Below are positions 44,776 to 54,113 of a stretch of 64,000 nt of DNA, one piece after another. Below the pieces are notes generated by a model, which did no database searches, was not told where the DNA came from, and was given only the letters and a program-made list of their open reading frames with translations. The DNA is from UBA1259 sp964453915 (lineage in GTDB: Bacteria; Bacillota; Clostridia; Christensenellales; Borkfalkiaceae). Location of the stretch: positions 13,633 to 77,632 of the forward strand of contig CAYVPW010000002.1 in the NCBI GenBank assembly GCA_964453915.1, written 5' to 3'. A program made the position numbers and the translations under genes. Every line of letters starts with the position of its first letter. Position 1 is the first letter of the stretch.

Positions 44776-45519
44776 ATGAAGGGTGAAATAAGTTTGCACG
44801 CAGGTCATCGTGCAAAGATGCTAGATAAGTTTTATAATAATCCTGATGCTTTTCAAGACCACGAACTGCTAGAGATGTTGCTTTTCAGTTTTATTCCGAG
44901 AAGGAACACAAACGACATTGCTCATCTTTTGATAAACAGGTTCGGAAGCTTAAAGGAATTGTTTTCCGCTTCTCCGGAGGACGTTGCGTCTATCCACGGA
45001 ATAGGAAAAAAGACGGCAAGCGCAGTTTGTTTGCTAGGCAAAATTTTTAACAAGATTCACGAAAACGAAAAAGAAGAAATAACCGTCAAGTGGGATGCGC
45101 TTAAAAACTACAAGCAGTACCTGATTGATTATTTTAAGCCGTTAAAAACCGAAAAGTTTTTGTTCGTTGCGCTAGACAAAAAATACAACAAGCTTTGCAC
45201 GTCTTTCTTTGAAGACGAAAAATCTTCTTCCGTCACGGCGGAAATCCCTGCGGTTTGTTGGTCTATTGCAAAAAACAATCCTAAATATGCCATTATCGCA
45301 CACAACCACCCTAGCGGGAACTGTCTTCCCAGCGAGCAAGACGATAAGGCTACGGCACAAATAGGTATGCTTTGTTATTTACATAACGTTTCTCTTTTAG
45401 ACCACGTTATTATTTCGGGAGAAGACGTGTTTTCTTACAGACTTGAAAACAGGCTTCGCTTTGCCTACGAAAAGCACGGCGTTAACAGTTTTATAGATAA
45501 AAACAAAATGTTTTATTAA
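44776..45519 (+). CDS. radC: RadC/UPF0758 JAB-domain protein
   Basis: 247 residues. The N-terminal helix-hairpin-helix (FGSLKELFSASPEDVASIHGIG) is followed by a JAB/MPN metalloprotease-like domain with the JAMM motif HNHPSGNCLPSEQDD (about residues 178-192). Despite its name, no DNA-repair role has been firmly proven for this family. It precedes gltX by 48 bases. Confidence 0.9.
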   Translation: MKGEISLHAGHRAKMLDKFYNNPDAFQDHELLEMLLFSFIPRRNTNDIAHLLINRFGSLKELFSASPEDVASIHGIGKKTASAVCLLGKIFNKIHENEKEEITVKWDALKNYKQYLIDYFKPLKTEKFLFVALDKKYNKLCTSFFEDEKSSSVTAEIPAVCWSIAKNNPKYAIIAHNHPSGNCLPSEQDDKATAQIGMLCYLHNVSLLDHVIISGEDVFSYRLENRLRFAYEKHGVNSFIDKNKMFY

Positions 45520-45567
45520 CCGCTAAGCGGTACACACGTTAATTAAAGCAAAAAAAAGGAGACTTTT

Positions 45568-47001
45568 ATGGATAAAGTAAGAACGCGCTTTGCGCCAAGC
45601 CCTACGGGATACTTGCACATAGGCGGATTGAGAACTGCGCTATACGGATATCTTTACGCTAAAAAATACGGCGGAGATTTTATTTTGCGCATAGAAGACA
45701 CGGACCTTGCAAGATACGTTGAAGGTTCCGTTCAAATTATATACGACACGATGAGAGATTCCGGCATTATGTACGACGAAGGTCCGGACGTTGGCGGAAA
45801 CTACGGTCCTTATATTCAAACGGAAAGAAAAGACATATATACCAAGTATGCAAAAGAACTTATAGAAAAAGGCGGGGCTTATTACTGCTTTTGTACACCG
45901 GAAAGAATTAACGGTCTAAAAGACTCTGAAGGAAACATGCGCTACGATAAGCATTGCCTTAATCTATCTAAAGAAGAGATAGAAGAAAAGTTAAAAAGCG
46001 GTGTTCCTTACGTTATAAGACAAAACGTTCCCAAAGAAGGCGTAGGTTCTTATCACGATTTGGTTTACGGAGATATAAGCGTAGACTACAAAGATATAGA
46101 AGACGGTATTTTAATTAAAAGCGACGGTATGCCCACTTATAACTTTGCAAACGTTATAGACGACCATCTTATGGGCATAACCCACGTAATTCGCGGAACG
46201 GAATATTTATCTTCCACTCCGAAATACAATCTTATGTACGATGCATTCGGTTGGGAACGCCCCGTTTACATTCACCTTCCCCCCATTATGAAAGACGCTC
46301 AGCACAAACTCTCCAAAAGAAACGGAGACGCTTCTTACGAAGACTTTGTTAAAAAAGGCTACTATAAAGAAGCGATTGTAAACTACATAGCTCTTTTGGG
46401 GTGGAGTCCTAAATCAAACGTAGAAAAACTGAGTTTAAACGAACTCATAGAAAACTTCTCTTTAGACGGAATTAGTAAGTCCCCTTCTATTTTCGACGAG
46501 ACTAAAATGAAATGGCTATCCGGAGAATACATTAAGTGCTTATCAAACGAAGAGTTTGCAACCCTTGCAACGCCGTTTTTAAAAACCAGCAAGGCTTACG
46601 GCAAATACGATACTGATAAACTTTTGGCTTTGGTTAAAACAAGAGTTCAAATTTTTAGCGAAATTCCCGAAAAGTTAGACTTTTTAGAAGAATTCGGAAA
46701 ATACGACGTTAATTTGTTCGTAAACGAAAAGCAAAAAGCATCCGTTGAACTTGCAAAATCGGTTATCCCTAAAATAATAGAAACTCTAAATTCGGTAAAC
46801 AACTGGCAAAACTCTGAATTGTTTAGCACGTTGGTTAATCTCTCTGCCGAACTCGGCATAAAAAAACAAGCACTTTTGTGGATTGCAAGAATTGCCGTCA
46901 CCGGGTTTGCTGCTACCGCAGGCGGTGCAACCGAAATTGCGGAACTTTTAGGCAAAGAAGAAACGATAAAAAGATTAAATTTTTCTCTTTCTCTCCTATA
47001 A
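45568..47001 (+). CDS. gltX: Glutamyl-tRNA synthetase
   Basis: 477 residues, class I. HIGH-type motif in APSPTGYLHIGGLRTALYG and KMSKS-type KLSKRNGDASYEDF; the all-helical anticodon-binding C-terminus is complete. RBS AAAAGGAGA. Strong terminator follows. Discriminating versus non-discriminating type cannot be told by eye. Confidence 0.96.
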   Translation: MDKVRTRFAPSPTGYLHIGGLRTALYGYLYAKKYGGDFILRIEDTDLARYVEGSVQIIYDTMRDSGIMYDEGPDVGGNYGPYIQTERKDIYTKYAKELIEKGGAYYCFCTPERINGLKDSEGNMRYDKHCLNLSKEEIEEKLKSGVPYVIRQNVPKEGVGSYHDLVYGDISVDYKDIEDGILIKSDGMPTYNFANVIDDHLMGITHVIRGTEYLSSTPKYNLMYDAFGWERPVYIHLPPIMKDAQHKLSKRNGDASYEDFVKKGYYKEAIVNYIALLGWSPKSNVEKLSLNELIENFSLDGISKSPSIFDETKMKWLSGEYIKCLSNEEFATLATPFLKTSKAYGKYDTDKLLALVKTRVQIFSEIPEKLDFLEEFGKYDVNLFVNEKQKASVELAKSVIPKIIETLNSVNNWQNSELFSTLVNLSAELGIKKQALLWIARIAVTGFAATAGGATEIAELLGKEETIKRLNFSLSLL

Positions 47002-47016
47002 AAAAATAATTAAAAT

Positions 47017-47052
47017 AAAAGTCACGCCGTTATAGTTCGGCGTGGCTTTTTT
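47017..47052. terminator. Bidirectional terminator between gltX and DUF2156-GNAT gene
   Basis: Stem AAAAGTCACGCCG / CGGCGTGGCTTTT with one G-T pair and an 8-base loop. Confidence 0.87.
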
Positions 47053-48436
47053 ACTTTTCAAAATAAAAATATGTTTCGTCTTCTTTAACCTTTTTAAATC
47101 CTAGTCTGTCGATTAGTTTTTTAGACGGGTAATTTTCTTTATAACACCTATCCTTTATCTTTGTTGCCTTTACCTGTTCTTTAGCAAAATCAATCAAAGC
47201 GGAAACGCTTTCTTTTGCATAGCCTTTCCCTTGATACTCTCTTAAAAACCTAAATCCTACTTCAACGGATCCATCGAACCCGAAATTCCAAAGCACCACC
47301 TCTCCTATCAGTTTTCCGTCTAAATTTACGGCTAAAGAGTATTCTTCTTTTTTTTCTTTTAAGCTTTTAGCAAAAGAATAAAAGTATTCTTTATTAGGCT
47401 TTCCGACTAAATCTTCTTTATAATCGTATCCCCAAAACTTGTTCAATTCTTCGTCTTTACAAAGGCTTTCGTAGTTTTCGTCCTCACCGTTTAATTCGGT
47501 AATCTCTAATCTGTCCGTTTTTATATAAACGGGCGGTTTTACGTTGTCAAAAAGAGTTTTAACCGTGATAACGTTTTTCTCTTTTACTTCTACGGGGCGA
47601 TATTGCAGTTTAGAAATTCTAAGCCCCATATCTCCGCAGTCTTCTTCTCTATTGATATACTTTACCCCGCCTGCCGCGAATTCTTTTGCGAATTCACTTG
47701 CCATAAGCGGATAAACGCCCTCGTATTCTTTCAATCCTTTTTCAACGTGCACTATCAAAACGTCATTTACAATTTCCCCTAAAGACAGGGCTATCATTTT
47801 TCCGTTATACTCCACGTATCCGCCAAGTTGTTGCAAATAAGAAAAGTTTTCTAAATAGTCTTCTAACTTTTGCATTTCGGAGTTTGCGTAAAAAAGAGAA
47901 AAATCGTTTTCGTCTTTAAACTCTTTTAAAAACTCTTTCGCTCTTTCAATATCAAAATCGGTCAAAACCTTAAATTTATAATTCGGATATAATCTCTTAA
48001 ATTTATTTACGTGATTTCTCTGCCCAGACAATTTTTTACCGGAATAATTTTTAAATGCTTCGGCAAGATAAATATAGTCGCTCCAGTCCCTGTCGTTAGA
48101 TATACTTACCACTGGATACCGCTTTATAAAATAGTCTATACTTCCATTATCTATACAGCAAAATTTAAGAGTGTCTCCCTTTTGCGCTTGATATTCTTCT
48201 ATAATAGACATAGCGCCGTCCACGTCTTTTCCAACGGGCATATAAAAAGCGTTAACGTAGTCTTTACACGTTTCCTTCATTATTAAAGTATTGTTTACTA
48301 TCGCATAGTCTATAACAAACTCGTCTCTCCAAATATACTTTGCGCCAACGGATATATCACAAAACTCTATCGGGGATTTTTCTAAATATTTTTTTATAGG
48401 TAAAACGTCTTTTGCAAGTCTTTTAAATTCTAACAT
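47051..48436 (-). CDS. DUF2156-GNAT fusion protein
   Basis: 461 residues from the ATG at 48436; an upstream in-frame TTG at 48463 lies in the parB terminator. Residues 1-285 are DUF2156, the aminoacyl-transferase fold of MprF and FemX-like enzymes (LSGQRNHVNKFKRLYPNYKF; NREEDCGDMGLRISKLQYRP). Residues 300-461 are a GNAT acetyltransferase (IKTDRLEITELNGED; RFLREYQGKGYAKESV with the acetyl-CoA loop QGKGYA). The combination suggests aminoacyl or acyl transfer to an unknown acceptor. It follows parB after a terminator; no clear RBS. Confidence 0.85.
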   Translation of the reverse strand: MLEFKRLAKDVLPIKKYLEKSPIEFCDISVGAKYIWRDEFVIDYAIVNNTLIMKETCKDYVNAFYMPVGKDVDGAMSIIEEYQAQKGDTLKFCCIDNGSIDYFIKRYPVVSISNDRDWSDYIYLAEAFKNYSGKKLSGQRNHVNKFKRLYPNYKFKVLTDFDIERAKEFLKEFKDENDFSLFYANSEMQKLEDYLENFSYLQQLGGYVEYNGKMIALSLGEIVNDVLIVHVEKGLKEYEGVYPLMASEFAKEFAAGGVKYINREEDCGDMGLRISKLQYRPVEVKEKNVITVKTLFDNVKPPVYIKTDRLEITELNGEDENYESLCKDEELNKFWGYDYKEDLVGKPNKEYFYSFAKSLKEKKEEYSLAVNLDGKLIGEVVLWNFGFDGSVEVGFRFLREYQGKGYAKESVSALIDFAKEQVKATKIKDRCYKENYPSKKLIDRLGFKKVKEDETYFYFEK

Positions 48437-48454
48437 AATAGAGTGTCTTTCTCT

Positions 48455-48482
48455 AAAAAACAAGGGGCGAAAATCTCGCCCC
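48455..48482 (-). terminator. Terminator after parB
   Basis: Minus strand GGGGCGA, loop, TCGCCCC, then TTGTTTTTT. Confidence 0.85.
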
Positions 48483-48490
48483 GTTATTTT

Positions 48491-49390
48491 TTATCTGTTT
48501 TCTTTAACTATTTCCAAAATATCGGCAAGCCTATCCAAATCGTCTCTGGTGTAATAATCGATATAAATTCTTCCTTTATTATCGTTTCCTATTGCATTAA
48601 CCTTCGTCCCGAAAACCCTTTGCATCTCTCCGATAAGCTCTTTAAGTTCTGCGGAGAGTTCTTGTTTCAACTTCCTTTTAGCCTTTTCTTCCGGCGGCAT
48701 AAAATAATCTTTTACCTTTTTTTCTACGTCCCTTACGGAACAACCTTCTTTTACCGATTGTTGCGCTATCTTAACTTGATCGGTTTGCGGAAGGGAAATA
48801 AGCGCTCTCGCATGCCCTGCCGACAAAACTCCGTTGGCAACCAACTTTATTACTTCCGGAGATAAAGACAGCAATCTCAAAGTGTTTGCAACAGCCGGCC
48901 TAGATTTACCTATGCGGTCCGCCAAATCCTCTTGCGTAAGCCCGTAGTCTTCCATTAAAGAACGCATAGCCGTTGCCGCTTCAATTGGGTTAAGGTCTTC
49001 TCTTTGCAAGTTTTCTATTAAAGATATTTCTTTAATTTGACGTTCGTTGTAATTTTTTACTATTGCAGGAACTTTTTCCAACCCCGCGATTTTGCTTGCA
49101 CGGAATCTTCTTTCTCCTGCGATAATCATATACCTATCGCCACTTTTGTTTACGATAATAGGCATAATCACGCCGTGCTTTTCTATAGAACTTGCAAGTT
49201 CTTTTAACGCAGTTTCGTCAAAAACTTTTCTCGGTTGGTTGGGGTTGGCAAATATAGCGCTTACCTCTATTTCTCTAACCGTTTCGTCTCCGCCAGCTTC
49301 TTCTTCAAACAAAAGACTTTTTCCGTAATCCTCTTCCGTTTCAGAGAAAAGTGCGGAAAGCCCTTTTCCCAAACCTCTGTTGTTTTTCAT
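48491..49390 (-). CDS. parB: Chromosome-partitioning protein ParB (Spo0J)
   Basis: 299 residues. N-terminal CTP-binding ParB domain with IIAGERRFRASKIAGL (the GERRxRA CTPase motif), central helix-turn-helix (YGLTQEDLADRIGKSRPAVANTLRLLSL split over two helices) and C-terminal dimer domain. It binds parS, loads as a CTP-dependent clamp and recruits SMC. Three parS sites lie about 4 kb away at 53.4-53.8 kb. RBS GTGGAG. Confidence 0.96.
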   Translation of the reverse strand: MKNNRGLGKGLSALFSETEEDYGKSLLFEEEAGGDETVREIEVSAIFANPNQPRKVFDETALKELASSIEKHGVIMPIIVNKSGDRYMIIAGERRFRASKIAGLEKVPAIVKNYNERQIKEISLIENLQREDLNPIEAATAMRSLMEDYGLTQEDLADRIGKSRPAVANTLRLLSLSPEVIKLVANGVLSAGHARALISLPQTDQVKIAQQSVKEGCSVRDVEKKVKDYFMPPEEKAKRKLKQELSAELKELIGEMQRVFGTKVNAIGNDNKGRIYIDYYTRDDLDRLADILEIVKENR

Positions 49391-49438
49391 TTTCTTTTCT
49401 CCACTTTGGTTTATGTGTTTTTATTGTTTTTTATAAAA

Positions 49439-50212
49439 TTATTTTTTAGACGGCTGACGGCTTAAAAATTCTTCCGTCAACGCAAGGTATGCCTTAGCAC
49501 CGGAACATCTCGTGTCGTGCAACATTATCGGAACACCGTGGCTAGGCGCTTCCGCAAGACGAATGTTTCTCGGAATAACGGTGTCGTAAACACGTTTACC
49601 GAAAAACTTTCTTATTTCCGCCGAAATTTGTCTAGAAATAATCGCTCTATTGTCGCTCATCGTAAGTACAACGCCTTCGACTTTCAGATTTTCGTTAAGG
49701 TGTTTTACGACCAACTTTATGGTGTTCATAAGTTGGCTCAACCCCTCTAGCGCATAATATTCGCTTTGAATAGGAATAATCACCGTATCCGATGCAGCAA
49801 GAGCGTTAATCGTTAAAAGCCCCAAAGAAGGCGGACAGTCTATGGTAATAAAATCGTAAACGGTTTTTGCCTTTTCCAACGCCTTTTTAAGAACGTGCTC
49901 TCTGCTTTTTACGTAAACAAGTTCTACTTCCGCACCCGCTAAATCTATATTAGAGGGCAATATATCCAAATTGTCAATCTGCGTTTTAACGATTGCCTCT
50001 TCTAAGGGCATATCGTCAATCATAACGTTGTATACGGAATTCTTAACTTCGCTTTTAGAAAAGCCAAGTCCCGTAGTGGCGTTTCCTTGCGGGTCAAGGT
50101 CAACTATCAAGCACTTTTTTCCTTTTTGCGCAAGATACGCCGCCATATTTACGCAAGTCGTGGTTTTTCCAACACCGCCCTTTTGGTTTGAAAAAGCAAT
50201 TATTTTTCCCAT
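49439..50212 (-). CDS. parA: Chromosome-partitioning ATPase ParA (Soj)
   Basis: 257 residues. Deviant Walker A KGGVGKTTTCVNMAAYL at the N-terminus, switch region IDCPPSLGLLTINAL. Drives segregation and modulates DnaA in Bacillus. The gene lies 48 bases upstream of parB; RBS AGGAGAAG. Confidence 0.96.
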   Translation of the reverse strand: MGKIIAFSNQKGGVGKTTTCVNMAAYLAQKGKKCLIVDLDPQGNATTGLGFSKSEVKNSVYNVMIDDMPLEEAIVKTQIDNLDILPSNIDLAGAEVELVYVKSREHVLKKALEKAKTVYDFITIDCPPSLGLLTINALAASDTVIIPIQSEYYALEGLSQLMNTIKLVVKHLNENLKVEGVVLTMSDNRAIISRQISAEIRKFFGKRVYDTVIPRNIRLAEAPSHGVPIMLHDTRCSGAKAYLALTEEFLSRQPSKK

Positions 50213-50250
50213 AATCTTCTCCTATCGTAGATTGCTTTTCTTATAAACTA

Positions 50251-52329
50251 TCAGTCTTTATTGTCTTTTTCGACTTCTTTTTGGTCAGCCTTTTTTTCGG
50301 ATTCTGTTTCCGCTTTCTTTTCAGGAACAATTACCCTGTTTTTTCTTTCAAAGGGATTTTGATTTAATGTGCATGCGTTTTCGTCCATAAACGCAATAAT
50401 TTCTTCTGCACTCTTTCCTTCCATAATCATATCCACTTCTTCGGAGAATATCGTTTCCCTTTCAACCAAAACTCTAGCCATAGTATCTAACAGTCTCTTG
50501 TTTTCGGATAAAAGCTCTCTCGCTTTTTTAAGTGCGTTATCGATTATCTTTTGAACTTCTTCGTCGATAATGCCTGCGGTCTCTTCGCTATAAGTCACGT
50601 GGGAAGCCATATCCCTTCCGATAAATATCTCTTTATCCGAAGCGTAAGATATAGGTCCTACCTTTTCGCTCATACCCCACTCGGTCACCATTAAGCGTGC
50701 TCGCTTGCTTATTGCTTGAATATCTCCGGAAGCGCCCGCAGATATATCTTTTATTATAAGTTCTTCCGCAACCCTTCCGCCAAGCGTCATAACGATATCG
50801 TCTAAAAGTTTTGCTTTCGTAAGATGATTATCGTCACTATCGGGTCTAGTCATCGTATATCCCGCCGCTTGCCCGCGCGGAATGATAGAAACTTCGTGAA
50901 CGGGGTCGCAATGCGGCAACAACCTTGCAAGTACTGCGTGCCCGGATTCGTGATAAGCGGTAATTCTCTTGTCTGTTTCCGTCACTAGTCTACTCTTCTT
51001 TTGCGGTCCCATCAAAACCTTGTTTATACCTTCGTAAAGGTCAACGTTGGTAATAAAATTTCTGTTTGCTCTTGCCGCAAGTATCGCCGCCTCATTAAGC
51101 AAATTTTCTAGATCCGCACCAGAAAAACCGCTAGTCATTCTGGCAACCGTTTTAAAGTTTACGTCAGGCGATAAACGCTTGTTTCTTGCGTGTACCTTTA
51201 AAATTGCTTCTCTGCCGCGAACGTCCGGCACGTTTACGTATATTTGACGGTCAAATCTACCCGGTCTTAAAAGAGCGGGGTCAAGTATGTCTGCACGGTT
51301 CGTAGCAGCCATAACGATAATTCCGTCGTTAGTTTCAAAACCGTCCATTTGAACAAGTAGTTGATTTAGCGTTTGTTCTCTTTCGTCGTGCCCGCCACCC
51401 ATTCCGGTTCCGCGTTGACGACCAACAGCATCGATTTCGTCTATAAATACGATACACGGCATACTCTTTTTTGCCATATCGAACAAATCTCTTACCCTAG
51501 AAGCACCCACGCCGACGAACATTTCTACAAAATCCGAACCGCTTATAGAGAAAAACGGCACGCCTGCTTCGCCTGCAACGGCTTTTGCAAACAAGGTTTT
51601 TCCCGTTCCGGGAGGCCCTACTAATAAAACGCCCTTCGGAATTCTTGCACCTATATCCGCAAACTTTGTGGGATTTTTTAAGAAATCTACAACTTCTGCA
51701 AGTTCTGCCTTTTCTTCTTCCGCACCGGCAACGTCGGTAAATCTTACCTTAATGTTGTGGTTTACTCTTGCGTTTGTCTTTGCAAAATTCATTGCCCCTT
51801 TTGTTCCGCCTTGAGATTGCATTATGATAACAAAAAACACAATGGCAACTACAACGTACCCTAAAATGGGCAATATAGACGACCAAACTGAACCTGCGTT
51901 AGGGTCTGAATAATTATAATTTACTCCAGACTCTCTCAACAATTCTTCTATCCAAGCAATTTTAGAATCGTTTCTAGAATAACTCGTTGTAAAAGAAAAT
52001 ACGTTTCTTACTTTTCCATCTGCCTGCAACGTGCAAACTTCAAAATCGATATTGTAAATATCAAAGTAAACGTTGTTTAATCTTAAAGTCACGTCCTTAT
52101 AATTCACAAATTTTTCTTTTAAAACGGGAAAATTGTCCGTTTCAATCTCTGAATAGGTAAAATCAGAATCGGGGTTTATTCCCGATGCTACCATTTCCAC
52201 GATACTATCAAATTCAGACGTATCTACCGTGGTTTTAGAACTACAACTTGAAGTGAAAGAAAAAACAGCTACAAGAGCAAGCATCACAACAAGTATAATC
52301 CAAAAAATTTTTGAACTTTTACTTCTCAC
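50251..52329 (-). CDS. ftsH: Membrane AAA+ zinc metalloprotease FtsH
   Basis: 692 residues. Two membrane segments (about 8-28 and 148-168) flank an extracytoplasmic domain; AAA+ module has Walker A LVGPPGTGKTLFAKAVAGE, Walker B IVFIDEIDAVGRQRG; the protease site is HESGHAVLARLL. It starts with GTG, preceded by AAAGGAGACC. The C-terminus is charged (KADQKEVEKDNKD). It degrades membrane and short-lived cytosolic proteins. It is adjacent to parAB and not to tilS-hpt as in many Bacillota. Confidence 0.97.
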   Translation of the reverse strand: MRSKSSKIFWIILVVMLALVAVFSFTSSCSSKTTVDTSEFDSIVEMVASGINPDSDFTYSEIETDNFPVLKEKFVNYKDVTLRLNNVYFDIYNIDFEVCTLQADGKVRNVFSFTTSYSRNDSKIAWIEELLRESGVNYNYSDPNAGSVWSSILPILGYVVVAIVFFVIIMQSQGGTKGAMNFAKTNARVNHNIKVRFTDVAGAEEEKAELAEVVDFLKNPTKFADIGARIPKGVLLVGPPGTGKTLFAKAVAGEAGVPFFSISGSDFVEMFVGVGASRVRDLFDMAKKSMPCIVFIDEIDAVGRQRGTGMGGGHDEREQTLNQLLVQMDGFETNDGIIVMAATNRADILDPALLRPGRFDRQIYVNVPDVRGREAILKVHARNKRLSPDVNFKTVARMTSGFSGADLENLLNEAAILAARANRNFITNVDLYEGINKVLMGPQKKSRLVTETDKRITAYHESGHAVLARLLPHCDPVHEVSIIPRGQAAGYTMTRPDSDDNHLTKAKLLDDIVMTLGGRVAEELIIKDISAGASGDIQAISKRARLMVTEWGMSEKVGPISYASDKEIFIGRDMASHVTYSEETAGIIDEEVQKIIDNALKKARELLSENKRLLDTMARVLVERETIFSEEVDMIMEGKSAEEIIAFMDENACTLNQNPFERKNRVIVPEKKAETESEKKADQKEVEKDNKD

Positions 52330-52423
52330 TTAGGTCTCCTTTATCAGTAATAAAATTTAAGTAAATATTTCCTAATGATTTTTTGTTTTTCATCAAAAAA
52401 ACAAAAACCATATATATTGTTTT

Positions 52424-52453
52424 ATTATAAGAAATATTATTATTAGTATACAA
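52424..52453 (-). promoter_or_regulatory. Promoter of ftsH-parA-parB
   Basis: Minus strand TTGTAT (52448-52453), 18-base spacer, TATAAT (52424-52429); about 88 bases of leader. Confidence 0.6.
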
Positions 52454-52509
52454 CAAATAATCCCAAAATACAATCGTTTTTTTATAATTTAAATTTAAGT
52501 TTATATCGC

Positions 52510-52548
52510 ATTTAATGGCGCAAACAATTTTATATTGCGCCATTAAAT
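52510..52548. repeat. 14-bp perfect inverted repeat
   Basis: ATTTAATGGCGCAA and TTGCGCCATTAAAT with an 11-base AT-only-but-one loop. There is no T run after it, so it is not an obvious terminator. Confidence 0.8.
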
Positions 52549-53398
52549 AATTTATTACTCAATAAATCTAAAACAACCTATAAACAGGTAAAGCGCTTTT
52601 TAATTGTTTATCGAATTTATTGTTATATCCAACAACACTAATTACAACATAAAAAATCAGATTATGCCAAATAATGCAAACAAAAGATTAAACTATTATT
52701 TATAGCAGTACACGAAATATTTATAAAAGTTTTGTTTTATTTTTTTAGAATATAAATACCGTATTGCTTTTGTTATACACTTAAACGTTTGATTATGATT
52801 TTTATAAAACATATACCTTAATATAACCCTTGTAAAGCCTAAATTAAAAATTATAAAAGCCCGGCACAATATAAATCAACTACAAAAATTGTAAAACAAC
52901 ACAAAAAGCGTTCTTATTTGCACAAAATATAACGCTTATTTAATCTTTTTGCGCCAAATAATTAAAGCGCATAATTTCAAAAAGTATTATTTGTTTTATT
53001 CTTTTGCACCTATTAAATTAACCATAATAGCGCTTTCTTTCAATCTTTTATATACTATAGCTCTTTGTTGTGCACATATTTTTTAATCGAAATTTTAAAT
53101 AATTTTAATACGCAAACAACAATAAATTCATCAAACAAAATTAACAATTAAAAACAGCACTCTATACCCTTTCCTTGTCGACAATTAAAAATTTAATTTA
53201 TAAAACCATTCTTTACGTAAATTCTTTTATATTTATCTTGTCCAATTTTAAACAATAAGCCGAATTTTATTGATTTAAAAAAATCGATTTTAACGCTCTG
53301 AGACAGAATGGCCTCGTTTTTTCTTGGGACTTTTTTGTAATATTCTCTCTCAAAACACCAGGAATTTAACAGATTTGAAAGCAATAAAATCTATAAAT

Positions 53399-53414
53399 TG
53401 TTCCACGTGGAACA
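53399..53414. promoter_or_regulatory. parS site 1
   Basis: TGTTCCACGTGGAACA, a perfect 16-bp palindrome matching the Bacillota ParB-binding consensus with a C/G variant at the fifth position. Confidence 0.93.
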
Positions 53415-53715
53415 TATAAAAAACATTAGACAAAGAAATTTGTGGCCATAATATTCAATAATTATCTAAGAGATTAATATAATAATGTGTAAATTCGCAT
53501 ATTAAATATAATAATTGTAATTAAATAGGGTGTCTAGGCAGCAATCACTTAAAATTTGAGCATTTTTAAAGCATTTGTTTTCAACATTTTTCTTATAAAA
53601 CATGCGGTTTTAGAAAGATTATTTTAGCGCTTAATCATTTTTGCTATCAGAATTATGTTTTAGGCACAAACACTATATATAACTCAATTTTTTGCCGTTG
53701 AATCTAAAAAAGCAA

Positions 53716-53731
53716 TGTTTCATGTGAAACA
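53716..53731. promoter_or_regulatory. parS site 2
   Basis: TGTTTCATGTGAAACA, one base from the canonical parS (ATG for ACG in the centre). Confidence 0.9.
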
Positions 53732-53746
53732 TTGACAAAAAAGATT

Positions 53747-53762
53747 TGTTTCACGTGAAACA
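53747..53762. promoter_or_regulatory. parS site 3
   Basis: TGTTTCACGTGAAACA, the exact canonical parS palindrome; its centre lies 31 bp from that of site 2. Confidence 0.96.
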
Positions 53763-54113
53763 AGCAAATAATTATAAACAAAGGCAAAAAATCAGAATAA
53801 AAATAGTTAAAATTATTATGCGATATTCGAATTTGATGCTTAAAATAATTTTTAATGGCTTTGGCGAATATAATCAAAACTAGTTTGCGTTTGAGGAGAG
53901 ATTTTTAATTATTAAACAGGAAACATTGCGCGCATTTAAAATTGTATAACAATAGATAAACGCGCTCCCATTGCAGATGAGATAATACACAAATAAAGTT
54001 GGCTAAAATATTAAAGAACAAAACATCATTAAATTAAAACAAAAACGTTTAAGTAAAACAGTATAAATAATAACAATATTGGCAATAAAGATTAAGCAAA
54101 TAAGGGAGAAAAA

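Larger units (their letters stand above)
52454..54113. other. AT-rich gene-free region with parS cluster; candidate centromere / oriC
   Basis: About 1.66 kb with no credible gene in any frame and unusually high A+T. It separates the leftward ftsH-parA-parB transcript from rightward yyaC. It contains a 14-bp inverted repeat (52510-52548), three parS palindromes (53.4-53.76 kb) and six or more GCGCTT-type islands in the AT-rich background. I found no cluster of consensus DnaA boxes (near matches: TTATACACT at about 52772). No other signal was recognised. Confidence 0.7.
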
